Source: Marinimicrococcus sp033875255
GTDB lineage: Bacteria > Pseudomonadota > Alphaproteobacteria > Geminicoccales > Geminicoccaceae
Direction of reading: 5' to 3'
Assembly: GCA_033875255.1 (NCBI GenBank)
Contig: JAWZSN010000038.1
Location: 1 to 35,513 of the forward strand
DNA length: 35,513 nt
The notes beneath the pieces are model-generated. The model searched no databases. It worked only from the letters and a program-made list of their open reading frames with translations, and was not told the DNA's origin. Of the stretch, positions 21,924-30,904 are shown one piece after another; the first letter of the stretch is position 1, and every line of letters starts with the position of its first letter. The position numbers and the translations under genes are program-made.

Positions 21924-24314
21924 ATGAGCTCCGAAGAAAATCCCTTCGGCATGGGCCGGAGTGTGCGGCGCCGCGAGGATGCGCGGCTGATCCGCGGGCG
22001 CGGCCGCTACGTGGACGATCTGGGCGAGGCCGGCGACCGCCATGCTGTGTTCGTGCGAAGCGCCCATGCCCACGCGAGGATCCTCGCCATCGACACGGCC
22101 GGTGCCCTGGCGGCGCCCGGGGTCGAGGCGGTCTTCACCGGCCGCGATCTGCTGGACGCCGGCGTGGGCAGCATTCCCTGCGGCTGGAAGATCCACAACA
22201 AGGACGGCTCGCCCATGGCCGAGCCGCCGCACTACCCGCTCTGCGTCGACCGGGTGCGCCACGCCGGCGACCCGGTGGCGGTGGTGATCGCCGCCACCCG
22301 CGGGCAGGCGCGCGACGCGGCCGAGCTGGTCGAGGTGGAGTACGAGGAGCTGCCGGCCGCCGCCGCCACGGCGCGGGCGCGCGATCCCGGGGCGCCGCAG
22401 ATCTGGGAGGAGGCGCCCGGCAATCTCTGCTGCGACTGGGAGATCGGCGACCGGCGGGCTGCCGAGGCGGCGCTGGCGGCGGCCGAGCACGTCGTGGAGA
22501 TCGAGCTGGTGAACAACCGGCTGGTCGCCAACCCGATGGAGCCGCGGGCCGCGCGTGCCGCCCTCGACCCGTCGAGCGGCCGGTGCACGCTGTGGACCAC
22601 CACCCAGAACCCGCACACCGTCAAGTCGATGCTGTGCAACCAGGTGCTGGGGATTCCCGACCACGGGCTCAGGGTGATCGGCCCCGACGTCGGTGGCGGC
22701 TTCGGCACCAAGATCTTTCTCTACCCCGAAGAGAGCGTGGTGACCTGGGCAGCCCGGCGCCTGGGCGGTGCCATCCGCTGGACCGCCGACCGCTCGGAGG
22801 GATTCCTCACCGATGCGCAGGGCCGCGACCATGTCACCGCCGCGCGGCTCGGACTGGATGGCGAAGGGCGCTTTCTCGGCCTTGCGGTCAGCACCACCGC
22901 CAATGTCGGCGCCTATCTCTCCCAGGGCGCCACGGCCATCCCGACCTTCTACTACGCCCAGCTCCTCTCGGGGGTCTATCGCATCCCCGCCATCTGGTGC
23001 GAGGTGGCGGTGGTGTTCACCAACACTGCCTGCGTCGACGCCTATCGCGGTGCCGGCCGGCCCGAGGCCACCTACGTGCTCGAGCGGCTGGTGGATGCCG
23101 CGGCCCGCCGTCTGAAGCTCGACCGGGCCGAGATCCGGCGCCGCAACTTCATCCCGGCAGACGCCTTCCCCTACGCCACGCCGCTCGGCCTGACCTACGA
23201 TTCCGGCGATCACGAGGGCACCCTCGCGCTCGCCCTCGAGGCTGTCGACTATAAGGGATTCGAGGCGCGCCGGGCCGAGTCGGCGGCGCGCGGCAGGCTG
23301 CGCGGCATCGGCCTGTCCACCTATGTCGAGATCGCCGGCGGTGTTCCCTCGCGGCTCGTGGCGCAGCTCGGCGCGCGCGGTGCCCGCTACGAGGCCGCCG
23401 AGGTGCGCGTGCAGCCGTCCGGCCATGTGACGGTGTTCTGCGGCACCCACAGCCAGGGCCAGGGCCACGAGACCACGTTCCCACAGCTCGTCAGCGAGAA
23501 GCTGGGAATCCCCTACGAGAACGTGACGCTGGTCCAGGGCGACACCGACCAGGTGCTCTACGGCCGCGGTACCGCGGCCTCGCGCTCGCTGGTGGTGGGC
23601 GGCTCGGCCATCCTCCGTGCGCTCGACAAGGTGATCGAGAAGGGCCGCAGGATCGCCTCGCACGTGCTCGAGGCTGCCGCCGAGGACATCGTCTTCGCCG
23701 GCGGGGCTTACGCGGTAAGCGGCACCGATCGCAGCGTCTCCTTCGCCGAGATCGCCAGGCGCGCCTATGCCGCGGTGGACTTCCCGGCCGACGAGATCGA
23801 GCCGGGCCTCAACGAGACCGCCTTTTATGACCCGGCGAACTGGACCTATCCCGGCGGCTGCCATGCCTGCGAGCTCGAGGTCGATCCCGAGACCGGGGTG
23901 GTGACGCTCTTGCGGATCGTCGCCGCCGACGATGTCGGCCGGGTGCTCAACCCGATGATCGTCGAGGGGCAGATCCAGGGCGGGCTCGCCCAGGGGGTCG
24001 GGCAGGCGCTGCTCGAGAACTGCGTCTACGAGGAGGGGACCGCCCAGTTGCTCTCGGGCTCCTTCATGGACTACGCCATGCCACGCGCCGACGACATGCC
24101 GGGCTTCGAGGTCCTGACCCACGAGGTGGTCTGCGCCCACAACCCGGTCGGCGCGAAGGGCTGTGCCGAGGTGGGATCGGTGGGCCTGCCGCCGGCAATC
24201 ATCAACGCCGTGCTGGATGCACTGGCCCCGCTGGGCGTGACGCAGCTGGACATGCCGGCGACACCCGAGCGGGTATGGCGGGCGATCCGTGCGGCGGCCG
24301 GAGCGCCGGCATGA
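21924..24314 (+). CDS. CoxL/XdhB-like molybdopterin-binding hydroxylase large subunit
   Basis: A 796-aa protein of the xanthine dehydrogenase/CO dehydrogenase large-subunit family, which hydroxylates aldehydes or N-heterocycles at a Mo-MCD centre. The start MSSEENPFGMGRSVRRREDARLIRGRGRYVDD is the classic N-terminus. GGGFGTK is at about 257-263, AYRGAGRPEA at about 373-382 (the form II pattern, not the VAYRCSFR of true CO dehydrogenase), GTHSQGQGHETTFPQLVSEK in the cofactor region, and the active-site Glu near 749 in GAKGCAEVGSVG. AAGGA precedes ATG 21924; ATG 21891 is an in-frame alternative. The FAD and 2Fe-2S subunits that normally accompany it are absent on both sides. They may be elsewhere, or this is a stand-alone paralogue. 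Confidence 0.92.
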   Translation: MSSEENPFGMGRSVRRREDARLIRGRGRYVDDLGEAGDRHAVFVRSAHAHARILAIDTAGALAAPGVEAVFTGRDLLDAGVGSIPCGWKIHNKDGSPMAEPPHYPLCVDRVRHAGDPVAVVIAATRGQARDAAELVEVEYEELPAAAATARARDPGAPQIWEEAPGNLCCDWEIGDRRAAEAALAAAEHVVEIELVNNRLVANPMEPRAARAALDPSSGRCTLWTTTQNPHTVKSMLCNQVLGIPDHGLRVIGPDVGGGFGTKIFLYPEESVVTWAARRLGGAIRWTADRSEGFLTDAQGRDHVTAARLGLDGEGRFLGLAVSTTANVGAYLSQGATAIPTFYYAQLLSGVYRIPAIWCEVAVVFTNTACVDAYRGAGRPEATYVLERLVDAAARRLKLDRAEIRRRNFIPADAFPYATPLGLTYDSGDHEGTLALALEAVDYKGFEARRAESAARGRLRGIGLSTYVEIAGGVPSRLVAQLGARGARYEAAEVRVQPSGHVTVFCGTHSQGQGHETTFPQLVSEKLGIPYENVTLVQGDTDQVLYGRGTAASRSLVVGGSAILRALDKVIEKGRRIASHVLEAAAEDIVFAGGAYAVSGTDRSVSFAEIARRAYAAVDFPADEIEPGLNETAFYDPANWTYPGGCHACELEVDPETGVVTLLRIVAADDVGRVLNPMIVEGQIQGGLAQGVGQALLENCVYEEGTAQLLSGSFMDYAMPRADDMPGFEVLTHEVVCAHNPVGAKGCAEVGSVGLPPAIINAVLDALAPLGVTQLDMPATPERVWRAIRAAAGAPA

Positions 24315-25030
24315 GCAGGGGAGGGGGAAGCTTGCGAGCCGGACAGGCCGAGCCGGAGCCCGGTGACGGCAGGGAGGATACCCTCTCCTCGCAGGCCTAC
24401 GCGCTGATCGAGGAGATGATTGTCGACGGGGCCGCACCGCCCGGCCATCTCCTCTCCGAGCAGGCGCTCAGCCAGAGCCTGGGCATCGGCAGGACCCCGG
24501 TACGCGAGGCGCTTCAGCGTCTCGCCGCCAACGGCCTCGTGCGGATCGTCCCGCGCCGCGGCTACTACGTCTCCGAGCTCGATGTCCGCGAGTTCTTCTC
24601 GATGCTCGACCTCCGGCGGGAGCTCGAGCGCTATGTCGCCACCCGTGTGGCCGCCCGCATCACCCCCCCCCAGGCCGCCGCCCTGCGCGACCTCGGGCGG
24701 CGCCTGCGCGAGGCGGCGGCGCGCGGCGACGGGCGCGGGGTGCTGCGTCTCGACCGCGAGTTCAAGAGCCTGCTGGTCGAGCTCGTGGCAAACCGGTTCG
24801 TGGGCCACGCCATCGAGCCGCTGCACGCGCTCTCCCGCCAGTTCTACTTCGTCCATGTCGAGCAGACCGACCAGGAAATCGGCAACGCCCACGCCGACCT
24901 CCTCGACGCCATCGCCGACGGCGACGTCGAGAGGGCAGCCGCCGCCTCGGACATCGTGATGGACAGCCTGCACCGCTTCGCCCGCGACGTCATCGAGCGC
25001 ATCATGCAGAGCAGCTACACCGCCCGCTGA
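24311..25030 (+). CDS. GntR-family regulator, FCD subgroup (second)
   Basis: About 239 aa. The winged helix is TLSSQAYALIEEMIVDGAAPPGHLLSEQALSQSLGIGRTPVREALQRLAANGLV with wing RIVPRRGYYVSELD. The FCD domain has LDREFKSLLVELVANRFVGHAIEPL and NAHADLLDAIADGD with the expected Asp/His positions. ATG 24311 overlaps the hydroxylase stop (ATGA). A TTG at 24332 with GGAGGGGG upstream is a credible alternative. As the last gene of the importer-hydroxylase operon it is a probable feedback regulator. It differs clearly from the first GntR protein, so they likely sense different compounds. Confidence 0.9.
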   Translation: MSRGGGSLRAGQAEPEPGDGREDTLSSQAYALIEEMIVDGAAPPGHLLSEQALSQSLGIGRTPVREALQRLAANGLVRIVPRRGYYVSELDVREFFSMLDLRRELERYVATRVAARITPPQAAALRDLGRRLREAAARGDGRGVLRLDREFKSLLVELVANRFVGHAIEPLHALSRQFYFVHVEQTDQEIGNAHADLLDAIADGDVERAAAASDIVMDSLHRFARDVIERIMQSSYTAR

Positions 25031-25241
25031 GTCATCAGCGGCGTGGCCGCATTGCGGGCCCGGGTGCACTGCTAGCCGCCATTCGTGGCAGGCCACGGTG
25101 TTGGGGCGAGTGCCGGCGAGGGCGCGTCCGGGCGCCCGCTCGAACCGCAGGGGGCCTCGACAGTGCGCCCGCAAGCGCGAAGTGTCGCCAACCGCCAGAC
25201 GAGAGGAGCAAAGCCGCGCGCAGCGCCTCGCTCGGCTCCGT

Positions 25242-25266
25242 CGGCACGGGCCTGTCCCCCGTGCCG
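25242..25266. terminator. GC-rich hairpin between convergent gntR and S9 peptidase ends
   Basis: CGGCACGGG (25242-25250) pairs with CCCGTGCCG (25258-25266), a 9-bp stem with a 7-base loop. It lies 17 bp past the S9 peptidase stop in that gene's direction, within a 253-bp gap between convergent genes. No T run follows on either strand. It may act as a bidirectional terminator. Nothing else was recognised in 25031-25283. Confidence 0.45.
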
Positions 25267-25283
25267 GCTGCGTGGCCTCCGTT

Positions 25284-27083
25284 CTAGAGATGGCGCTCGA
25301 TGAAGGCGGCCATGGCGGGGAAGATGATCCGGCGGTTGCGGAGCTTGACGAAGCCGTGGCCCTCGTCGGGGACCGTGACGTACTCGACCGGCGCCTTGCG
25401 GGCCTCGAGCGCCTCCACGATCATCTCGCTCTCCGAGGGCGGCACGCGGGGATCGCGCATGCCGTGCGCCACGAACAGCGGCACCCGGATCCGCTCCGCC
25501 TTGTGGATCGGCGAGAAGCTCTCGAGCGCCTCGCGGTCGGTCTCGACGAAGCCGTACTCCACCGCCCGCAGCACCCGCCGCCAGGGGCCGGTGGTCTCGA
25601 GCAGCGTCACGAAGTTGGCGATGCCGTAGAACTCCACGCCGATCTTCCACAGATCGGGCTGCTCCGTCAGGCCGCTCAGCACCATGAAGCCGCCATAGGA
25701 GCGGCCGTAGAGGCACAGGCGGCTGCCGTCGATCTCCTCGTGGGCCGCGGCCCAGCGGCCCACCGCCTCCATGTCGCGCACGCTGTCCATGCGCAGCCTG
25801 CGGTCGTCGAGACTCTGCCAGGTGCGCCCGTAGCCGGTGCTGCCGCGCACGTTGGGCGCCAGCACCAGCACGCCGCGCCCGAGCAGGTACTGCACGTCGG
25901 CGCGGAAGTCGGGGCAGAACTGCCCCTCCGGCCCGCCGTGCACCAGCACCACGGCAGGCCAGCCCTCGGCGGGTGGCGTGCCGCGCGGCCGGAACATGAA
26001 GGCGGGCACGTCGCGGCCGTCGAAGGTGGCGACGTGCACGATCTCCGGCTCGACGAAGGTCCCGTCGAGGCCGGCATGGTCGCTCTCGGTCAGGCGGCTC
26101 ACCGAACCGCTCGCGGCGTCCCACTGCCAGATGTCCGGCGGGCTCACCGCCCCGTTGAGGGCGAAGACCAGGCCGCTGCCGTCCGGCCGCCAGGCGAGAT
26201 TGCTCATGACGCCATCGGGATGGCCGGCGATCTGCCGTTCCTCGCCGCTCTCCATGTCGCGCAGGAACAGCCGGCTGCGGCCCCCGTCATTGGCGATGTA
26301 GGCGAGGCGGCCCTCACCGGGCACCACCGCGAACGCCTCGACGTCCTGCTCGCGCGCCACCAGCCAGCTCAGCTCGCCGCTCGCCAGATCGAAGAAGGCC
26401 AGGCCGTCAAACTCGCGGCCGCTGTTGGTGATGAGGAAGAAGCCGCTGCCGTCCTTCTTCCATTTGGGCGAGAGGAAGCGGGCACCGTCTTCGGCGGAGA
26501 GCAGGATCGTGGCGGCACCGGTCCCGGGATCGAGCCGCAGCAGGTCCTGGTCGTACATGCCGCGCGAGCAGTCCTGGACCAGCAGTGCGCTGCCGTCCGG
26601 CCACCAGCCGGCCACCTGCCGCCAGCCCGTGCCCTCGAGGACCACCCGGCTGGTGCGGCCGTCCATCTCCATGACGTGGACGTCCATGTGCGCCTGATCC
26701 CGCCCGTTGGCGGTATAGGCGATGCGCCTGCCGTCCGGCGCCCAGGCGCCCCAGTGATGCACCACCTCGGGCCGCTGCGTGAGCGGCACCGGCTCTCCCG
26801 AGGCGTCCTCGAGGAGCCAGAGCTGGTGCCGCTCGTCGCCGCCGCAGTCCATGGTGAAGAGCAGGTCCCGGCTCTTCGGGTTGAACGCCAGCGAGCCGAT
26901 CTTCTCGTCGAAACGCGTCGCCTGGCGCGGTGTGCCGCCGGGCATGTCCAGCAGCCACACCTGCCCGACGCTGCTCCGGTCGCTGACGAACGCCATGAGG
27001 CCGCCATCTGGAGCGAGCGCCGGCGTGGTGGCTGTCTGCACGTCGAGATACGTTTCGATCGGTCGATGTCCGGCCATGCGCAT
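25284..27083 (-). CDS. S9 (prolyl oligopeptidase/acylaminoacyl peptidase-like) serine peptidase
   Basis: About 599 aa. The N-terminal two-thirds is a beta-propeller built of TolB/WD40-like blades (ALAPDGGLMAFVSDR, AWAPDGRRIAYTANG, WWPDGSALLVQD, AWRPDGSGLVFALNG). The C-terminal alpha/beta-hydrolase has GRSYGG with nucleophile Ser462, Asp544 in HGMRDPRVPP and His576 in DEGHGF. Such enzymes cut short peptides entering the propeller cavity. No signal peptide is evident, so it is probably cytoplasmic. ATG 27083 is chosen; ATG 27077 is possible and the ribosome-binding site is weak. An upstream in-frame ATG (27152) would overlap the neighbouring gene. It follows the iminopeptidase gene by about 46 bp and likely shares its transcript. 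Confidence 0.9.
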   Translation of the reverse strand: MRMAGHRPIETYLDVQTATTPALAPDGGLMAFVSDRSSVGQVWLLDMPGGTPRQATRFDEKIGSLAFNPKSRDLLFTMDCGGDERHQLWLLEDASGEPVPLTQRPEVVHHWGAWAPDGRRIAYTANGRDQAHMDVHVMEMDGRTSRVVLEGTGWRQVAGWWPDGSALLVQDCSRGMYDQDLLRLDPGTGAATILLSAEDGARFLSPKWKKDGSGFFLITNSGREFDGLAFFDLASGELSWLVAREQDVEAFAVVPGEGRLAYIANDGGRSRLFLRDMESGEERQIAGHPDGVMSNLAWRPDGSGLVFALNGAVSPPDIWQWDAASGSVSRLTESDHAGLDGTFVEPEIVHVATFDGRDVPAFMFRPRGTPPAEGWPAVVLVHGGPEGQFCPDFRADVQYLLGRGVLVLAPNVRGSTGYGRTWQSLDDRRLRMDSVRDMEAVGRWAAAHEEIDGSRLCLYGRSYGGFMVLSGLTEQPDLWKIGVEFYGIANFVTLLETTGPWRRVLRAVEYGFVETDREALESFSPIHKAERIRVPLFVAHGMRDPRVPPSESEMIVEALEARKAPVEYVTVPDEGHGFVKLRNRRIIFPAMAAFIERHL

Positions 27084-27129
27084 GCTCGCTTTGCTTGGAA
27101 GAGGGACCTCGGAGCTTCGGAAACAGGGC

Positions 27130-28113
27130 TCAGGCGGTTCGGAGGAGGGCATGCCGCAGACGGTCGGTGGCCTCGCGCAGCGCCCGGTTGAGGGCGGGGG
27201 CGCGGCTGCCGCCGACGTGACTGGCCTCCTCCACCATGGTGAAGCGGGCCTCGGGCCAGGCGCGGTGCAGCCTCCATGCGGTCACTGGCGGGGTCACCAC
27301 GTCGTAGCGGCCCTGGACGATCTCCGCGGGCTTGTCGCGAAGCTTTCCCACGTTTCCGAGAAGATGGCCCTCCGGCAGGAAGGCGCGGTTGACGCAGTAG
27401 TGGGTGAAGAGCCGGGAGACCGCGAGTGCCGCCATCGGCTCGGTGATGGAGGCCACGTGCTCGGGATCGGGCAGGAAGGTCTGGGTCCAGGCCGAGAAGG
27501 TGCGCAGGGCCAGGGCGGCGGGCATGTGCACGGCCGGGTCGGGGTCGACCAGCCGGCGGTAGTAGGCCTGCAGCAGGTCCTCGCGCTCGGCCTCGGGCAC
27601 GAACGCCGCGAAGGTCTCCCAGCGGTCGGGGAAATGCTGCCGGATGCCGTGAAACCACGAGCGCGTCTCGGCGGGACTCGCGAGGAAGATGCCGTGCAGC
27701 CGGAAGCCCAGGCAGCGCTCCGGATGGGCGATGCCGTAGGCGAGCGCCAGGCAGCTTCCCCACGAGCCGCCGGTGACCAGCCAGCGCTCGATCCCCAGAT
27801 GCTCGCGGATCCGCTCGATGTCGGCGATCAGGTGCTGCGTGGTGTTGCCCGCGAGCTCGGCCACCGGCGTCGAGCGCCCGGCACCGCGCTGGTCGAACAG
27901 CACGATGCGGAACGCCTCAGGGTCGAAGGTGCGCCGCTGCCCAGGCTTCGTGCCCGCGCCGGGGCCGCCGTGCAGGAACAGCACCGGGATCCCGGACGGA
28001 TTGCCGCTCTCCTCCAGGTAAAGCTCGTGCGGCGGGTCCACCGCCAGCCGCTGGACCCTGTGGGGCTCGATCTCGGGGTAGAGCCCGTCCTCCCCGAAGC
28101 CATGCTGCGTCAA
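27130..28113 (-). CDS. pip: Proline iminopeptidase (alpha/beta hydrolase, S33)
   Basis: A 327-aa cytoplasmic exopeptidase removing N-terminal proline from peptides. It has YPEIEPHRVQRLAVDPPHELYLEESG, oxyanion motif HGGPGAG at 48-54, FDQRGAGRSTP, GGSWGS with Ser117, cap-domain helices, Asp271 in QGRYDVVTPP and His299 in EEASHVGG. The start is a TTG at 28113 whose last two bases overlap the TGA of the upstream gene (TTGA), with AGGGGAG placed correctly before it; no suitable ATG exists. Length matches bacterial Pip. Being in one operon with an S9 peptidase and a serine hydrolase, opposite a peptide importer, supports a role in using imported peptides. Confidence 0.93.
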   Translation of the reverse strand: MTQHGFGEDGLYPEIEPHRVQRLAVDPPHELYLEESGNPSGIPVLFLHGGPGAGTKPGQRRTFDPEAFRIVLFDQRGAGRSTPVAELAGNTTQHLIADIERIREHLGIERWLVTGGSWGSCLALAYGIAHPERCLGFRLHGIFLASPAETRSWFHGIRQHFPDRWETFAAFVPEAEREDLLQAYYRRLVDPDPAVHMPAALALRTFSAWTQTFLPDPEHVASITEPMAALAVSRLFTHYCVNRAFLPEGHLLGNVGKLRDKPAEIVQGRYDVVTPPVTAWRLHRAWPEARFTMVEEASHVGGSRAPALNRALREATDRLRHALLRTA

Positions 28114-29123
28114 TGCTCTTCTCCCCTGCCGGGTGCCGCGGCCAGGATCAGGCGCAGCAGCTTGCCGAAGGCGCCGATCGAGACCGACGTGCCCTCGCGG
28201 TCGGTGTCGACCCGGTGCACGATCACCGCATCCAGCGCCGGAACCACCACCAGAAAATGCCCGCGCGTCCCCACGGCGGCATAGCTGCCTGGCGGCAGCA
28301 CCGCGTTGGGAAAGAGGATGCCGTCGCGCGCCACCCACCACATATAGCCGTAGGCGCCGCGCACGCCGGCCGCCGAGTAGGGCAGCACGCTGGCCTCCAC
28401 CCACGCCTCGGGCACGATCTGCCGTGCCTGCCAGCGGCCGCGGCGGAGAAAGAGTTCGCCGAAGCGGGCGAGGTCGCGCGCGCTCATGCGGAACGGGTAG
28501 GCGGGATGCTCGGATTCCTCGAGCTCGACATAGGATCCGTCCCGGGCCGGCACGAAGTCGGTCATGCCGAGCGGCCGGGCGATGCGCCGCTCGAACTCCT
28601 CGAAGACGTCGGCGCCGGTGGCGCGCCGGAAGACCGAGCCCAGCGCGTTGAAGTCCCAGTTGTTGTAGACCCAGCATGTGCCCGGCGCCGCGCTGTGGCG
28701 AGGCGGCTTGATGCGCTTCATCCAGGGCGATTCGTAGCCGCTCGGGTGGTAGACGCCCGAGCGGGCGGTGAGCAGGTCGAGGACCGTCGCCTGCCGTTCC
28801 GTCTCGCTCAGCCCCAGGCGGTCGTCGATGCCGATTGCCGCCAGCGTCGCCTCGAGGTCGATCCTGCCCTCCTCCTCGTGGATGCCGATCAGGGCGGAGA
28901 GCAGGCTCTTCCTGATCGAGTGGCAGTTCCACGCGGTGCCGGGGCTGCCCCACGCGGTGACCACACGACCCCCGGCCATCACCAGGAGGGCGGCGGTGTC
29001 GAGGGAAGCGGCCAGCCCGCAGGCCCGCTCGAGCATCGCCTGTGACCAGCCGACATCGGCCGGTGCGCTCCAAACGGGCAGGCCGTCCAGGCTCTCGGCA
29101 CATGCCGAGGCAGCAGGATTCAT
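28110..29123 (-). CDS. Class C beta-lactamase/D-peptidase-like serine hydrolase
   Basis: A 337-aa member of the penicillin-binding-protein-like hydrolase family (AmpC/D-aminopeptidase/esterase group). The active-site SxxK is SIRK (Ser69, Lys72) and the YxN motif is YNN (153-155). A third motif may be HxG-like near AVGTRGHFL. There is no evident signal peptide, so it is probably cytoplasmic, which argues against antibiotic resistance and for a peptidase, esterase or amidase role. ATG 29123 has GGAGGAAC upstream. It is the first gene of the three-gene peptidase operon and is divergent from the second peptide importer. Its natural substrate is unknown; D-amino acid peptides or amides are one possibility. 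Confidence 0.88.
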   Translation of the reverse strand: MNPAASACAESLDGLPVWSAPADVGWSQAMLERACGLAASLDTAALLVMAGGRVVTAWGSPGTAWNCHSIRKSLLSALIGIHEEEGRIDLEATLAAIGIDDRLGLSETERQATVLDLLTARSGVYHPSGYESPWMKRIKPPRHSAAPGTCWVYNNWDFNALGSVFRRATGADVFEEFERRIARPLGMTDFVPARDGSYVELEESEHPAYPFRMSARDLARFGELFLRRGRWQARQIVPEAWVEASVLPYSAAGVRGAYGYMWWVARDGILFPNAVLPPGSYAAVGTRGHFLVVVPALDAVIVHRVDTDREGTSVSIGAFGKLLRLILAAAPGRGEEH

Positions 29124-29290
29124 CCCTGTTCCTCCCCGAGGGACAGCGGGTCCCGCCATCGGGCTTAAACGTCTTGCTGCGAGGGGACCAGATGGTTATC
29201 GCTTGATGGCCGGAGCCCTCTGGCATGCGTACCGCGCATTGCTCCGCGAGCTGCGCCACCAAGGATGAACCGAGACGGGAGGCTGGAAAC
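29124..29290. promoter_or_regulatory. Divergent promoter region between peptidase operon and second importer
   Basis: A 167-bp gap between opposite-strand starts. It contains ribosome-binding sites for both genes (GGAGGAAC for the minus-strand gene, GGGAGG before GTG 29291). A small inverted repeat, GGGAC-AGCGG-GTCCC (29140-29154), lies in the minus-strand leader, and an AT-richer patch lies around 29163-29205. No confident -35/-10 hexamers could be named. Shared control of peptide import and hydrolysis is inferred from the arrangement. Confidence 0.4.
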
Positions 29291-30892
29291 GTGACGGCAC
29301 TGAGGACTGCGAGCATCGCAAGCGCCCTTTGCGGGGCCAGCATGCTGGCGCTGTCGGCCCAGGCAGCCACGCCGGACAATGCGCTGGTGATGGCCTGGAA
29401 CATCGACGCCATCAGCACCTTCGATCCGGCGCAGATCGGCGAGGTCGTCACCAACGAGCTGATCTTGAACATCTGCGACAGCCTCGCGAGCTTCGACCCC
29501 GAGGACGAGAAGAACGTCCTCCCGGCGGTCGCCAGGAGCTGGAGCGCCTCCGACGACGGGCGCAGCATCACCTTCGAGCTGCGCGACGATCTCGTGTTCC
29601 CCTCGGGCAATCCGGTGACCGCCGAGGATGCCGCCTTCTCGCTCAAGAGGGTGGTCGAGCTCGGCTTCGGCAACGCCGCGACCCTCAACGAGTACGGGTT
29701 CGTCAAGGAGAAGATCGACGAGCAGGTGGTGGTCGAGGGGCCGCACACGCTGACCCTCAATCTCGACAAGCCCTATCCCACGCGGCTGATCCTCCAGGCG
29801 ATCGCCGCCAACCGCGTGGCCAACGTGCTCGACAAGAAGACGGTCCTCGAGCACGAGCAGGACGGCGATCTCGGCAACAAGTACCTCACCAGCAACACGG
29901 AATGCGTCGGACCCTACCGCCTGCGGCAGTGGAACGCCGGCGAGGTGGTGGTGCTCGAGGCCAACGAGAATTATGGCGGCGAGCCGGCCGGGCTGAAGCG
30001 GGTGATCATCCGCCATGTGGCCGAGGCCGGCGCGCAGCGGCTGCTGCTCGAGCAGGGCGACGTGGACGTCGCCCGCAACCTCACCGCCGAGGACATGCGC
30101 GACCTCGAGCAGAGCGACGAGATCCGTGTCGCCAAGGCCCTCCAGCCGCAGTTCTTCTACATGGGCTTCAGCGAGGAGGACGAGCGTCTCGCCAACCCGA
30201 AGGTGCGCGAGGCCTTCCGCTGGCTGGTCGACTACGAGGGCCTGGGCAAGACGGTAATGGCCTATGACGGCGTGCCGCGCGCCAGCTTCGTCCAGCTCGG
30301 CGCCTTCGGCGCCCTCGACGAGAAGGACGGCCAACCCTTCAGCCTCGACGTCGACAAGGCGAAGGCGCTTCTCGAGGAGGCCGGCTACGGCGACGGGTTC
30401 GAGGCTACGCTGATCATCGGCACCCAGCCCTATGCCTCGCCGATCGCGCAGCATGTCCAGCAGAACGCCAGCAAGGCAGGGATCAGGCTCGACATCGAGC
30501 AGATGGCCAACGCCCAGCTCTTCAGCCGCTATCGCGGCCGCGACTTCGACACCATCATGCTGGGCTGGTCGACCGGCGTGCCGGACGCCCACGGCATGGC
30601 CTCGCGGCACGTCTACAATCCCGACAACTCGGCCGAGGCCAAGCTCACCATGTACCCGAGCTGGCGCGCGTCGTTCTATTCCGAGGAGTACAACAAGAGG
30701 GTCGACGAGGCGCTGTTCGAGCAGGACGAGGCGAAGCGCGCCGAGCTCTACCACCAGATGCAGCGCGACATCATGAAGGACGGGCCGTTCGCCTACCTCT
30801 TCCAGATCGTCAACACGGCGGGCGTGCGCAGCAGCCTCGACAACTGGACCTGGAACGGCTTTCGCACCTACTACGACCTCGCGTCGAAATAG
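29291..30892 (+). CDS. Peptide/nickel-type ABC transporter substrate-binding protein (SBP family 5, second)
   Basis: A 533-aa secreted binding protein. A GTG start at 29291 with GGGAGG nine bases upstream gives a clean signal peptide (MTALRTASIASALCGASMLA ending LSAQA-ATPDN). Family blocks are NICDSLASFDPEDEKNVLPA, FELRDDLVFPSGNPVTAEDA, SLKRVVELGFGNA, GPYRLRQWNAGEVVVLEAN, LEQGDVDVARNL, ANPKVREAFRWLVDYEGL and GRDFDTIMLGWSTGVPDAHG. The usual GTGPY motif is CVGPY here. It is not close to the first SBP of the window. It is followed after 12 bp by its permeases. The ligand class (peptide or other) is inferred from family and from the peptidases next door. Confidence 0.9.
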   Translation: MTALRTASIASALCGASMLALSAQAATPDNALVMAWNIDAISTFDPAQIGEVVTNELILNICDSLASFDPEDEKNVLPAVARSWSASDDGRSITFELRDDLVFPSGNPVTAEDAAFSLKRVVELGFGNAATLNEYGFVKEKIDEQVVVEGPHTLTLNLDKPYPTRLILQAIAANRVANVLDKKTVLEHEQDGDLGNKYLTSNTECVGPYRLRQWNAGEVVVLEANENYGGEPAGLKRVIIRHVAEAGAQRLLLEQGDVDVARNLTAEDMRDLEQSDEIRVAKALQPQFFYMGFSEEDERLANPKVREAFRWLVDYEGLGKTVMAYDGVPRASFVQLGAFGALDEKDGQPFSLDVDKAKALLEEAGYGDGFEATLIIGTQPYASPIAQHVQQNASKAGIRLDIEQMANAQLFSRYRGRDFDTIMLGWSTGVPDAHGMASRHVYNPDNSAEAKLTMYPSWRASFYSEEYNKRVDEALFEQDEAKRAELYHQMQRDIMKDGPFAYLFQIVNTAGVRSSLDNWTWNGFRTYYDLASK

Positions 30893-30904
30893 GAGCAGCG
30901 CTTC

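Noticed and set aside
21924..24314. Carbon monoxide dehydrogenase large subunit (coxL form I)
   Set aside because: The active-site loop is AYRGAGR, not the VAYRCSFR of true CO dehydrogenase, and coxM/coxS are missing.
21720..24437. A 905-codon minus-strand frame opposite the molybdenum hydroxylase
   Set aside because: Antisense shadow of a gene with complete family motifs.
25031..25283. A small gene in the gap after the second gntR
   Set aside because: Open frames here lack ribosome-binding sites and recognisable content; only a hairpin was supported.
28110..29123. Antibiotic-resistance beta-lactamase
   Set aside because: No signal peptide and placement in a peptidase operon; SxxK/YxN motifs are shared with peptidases and esterases.
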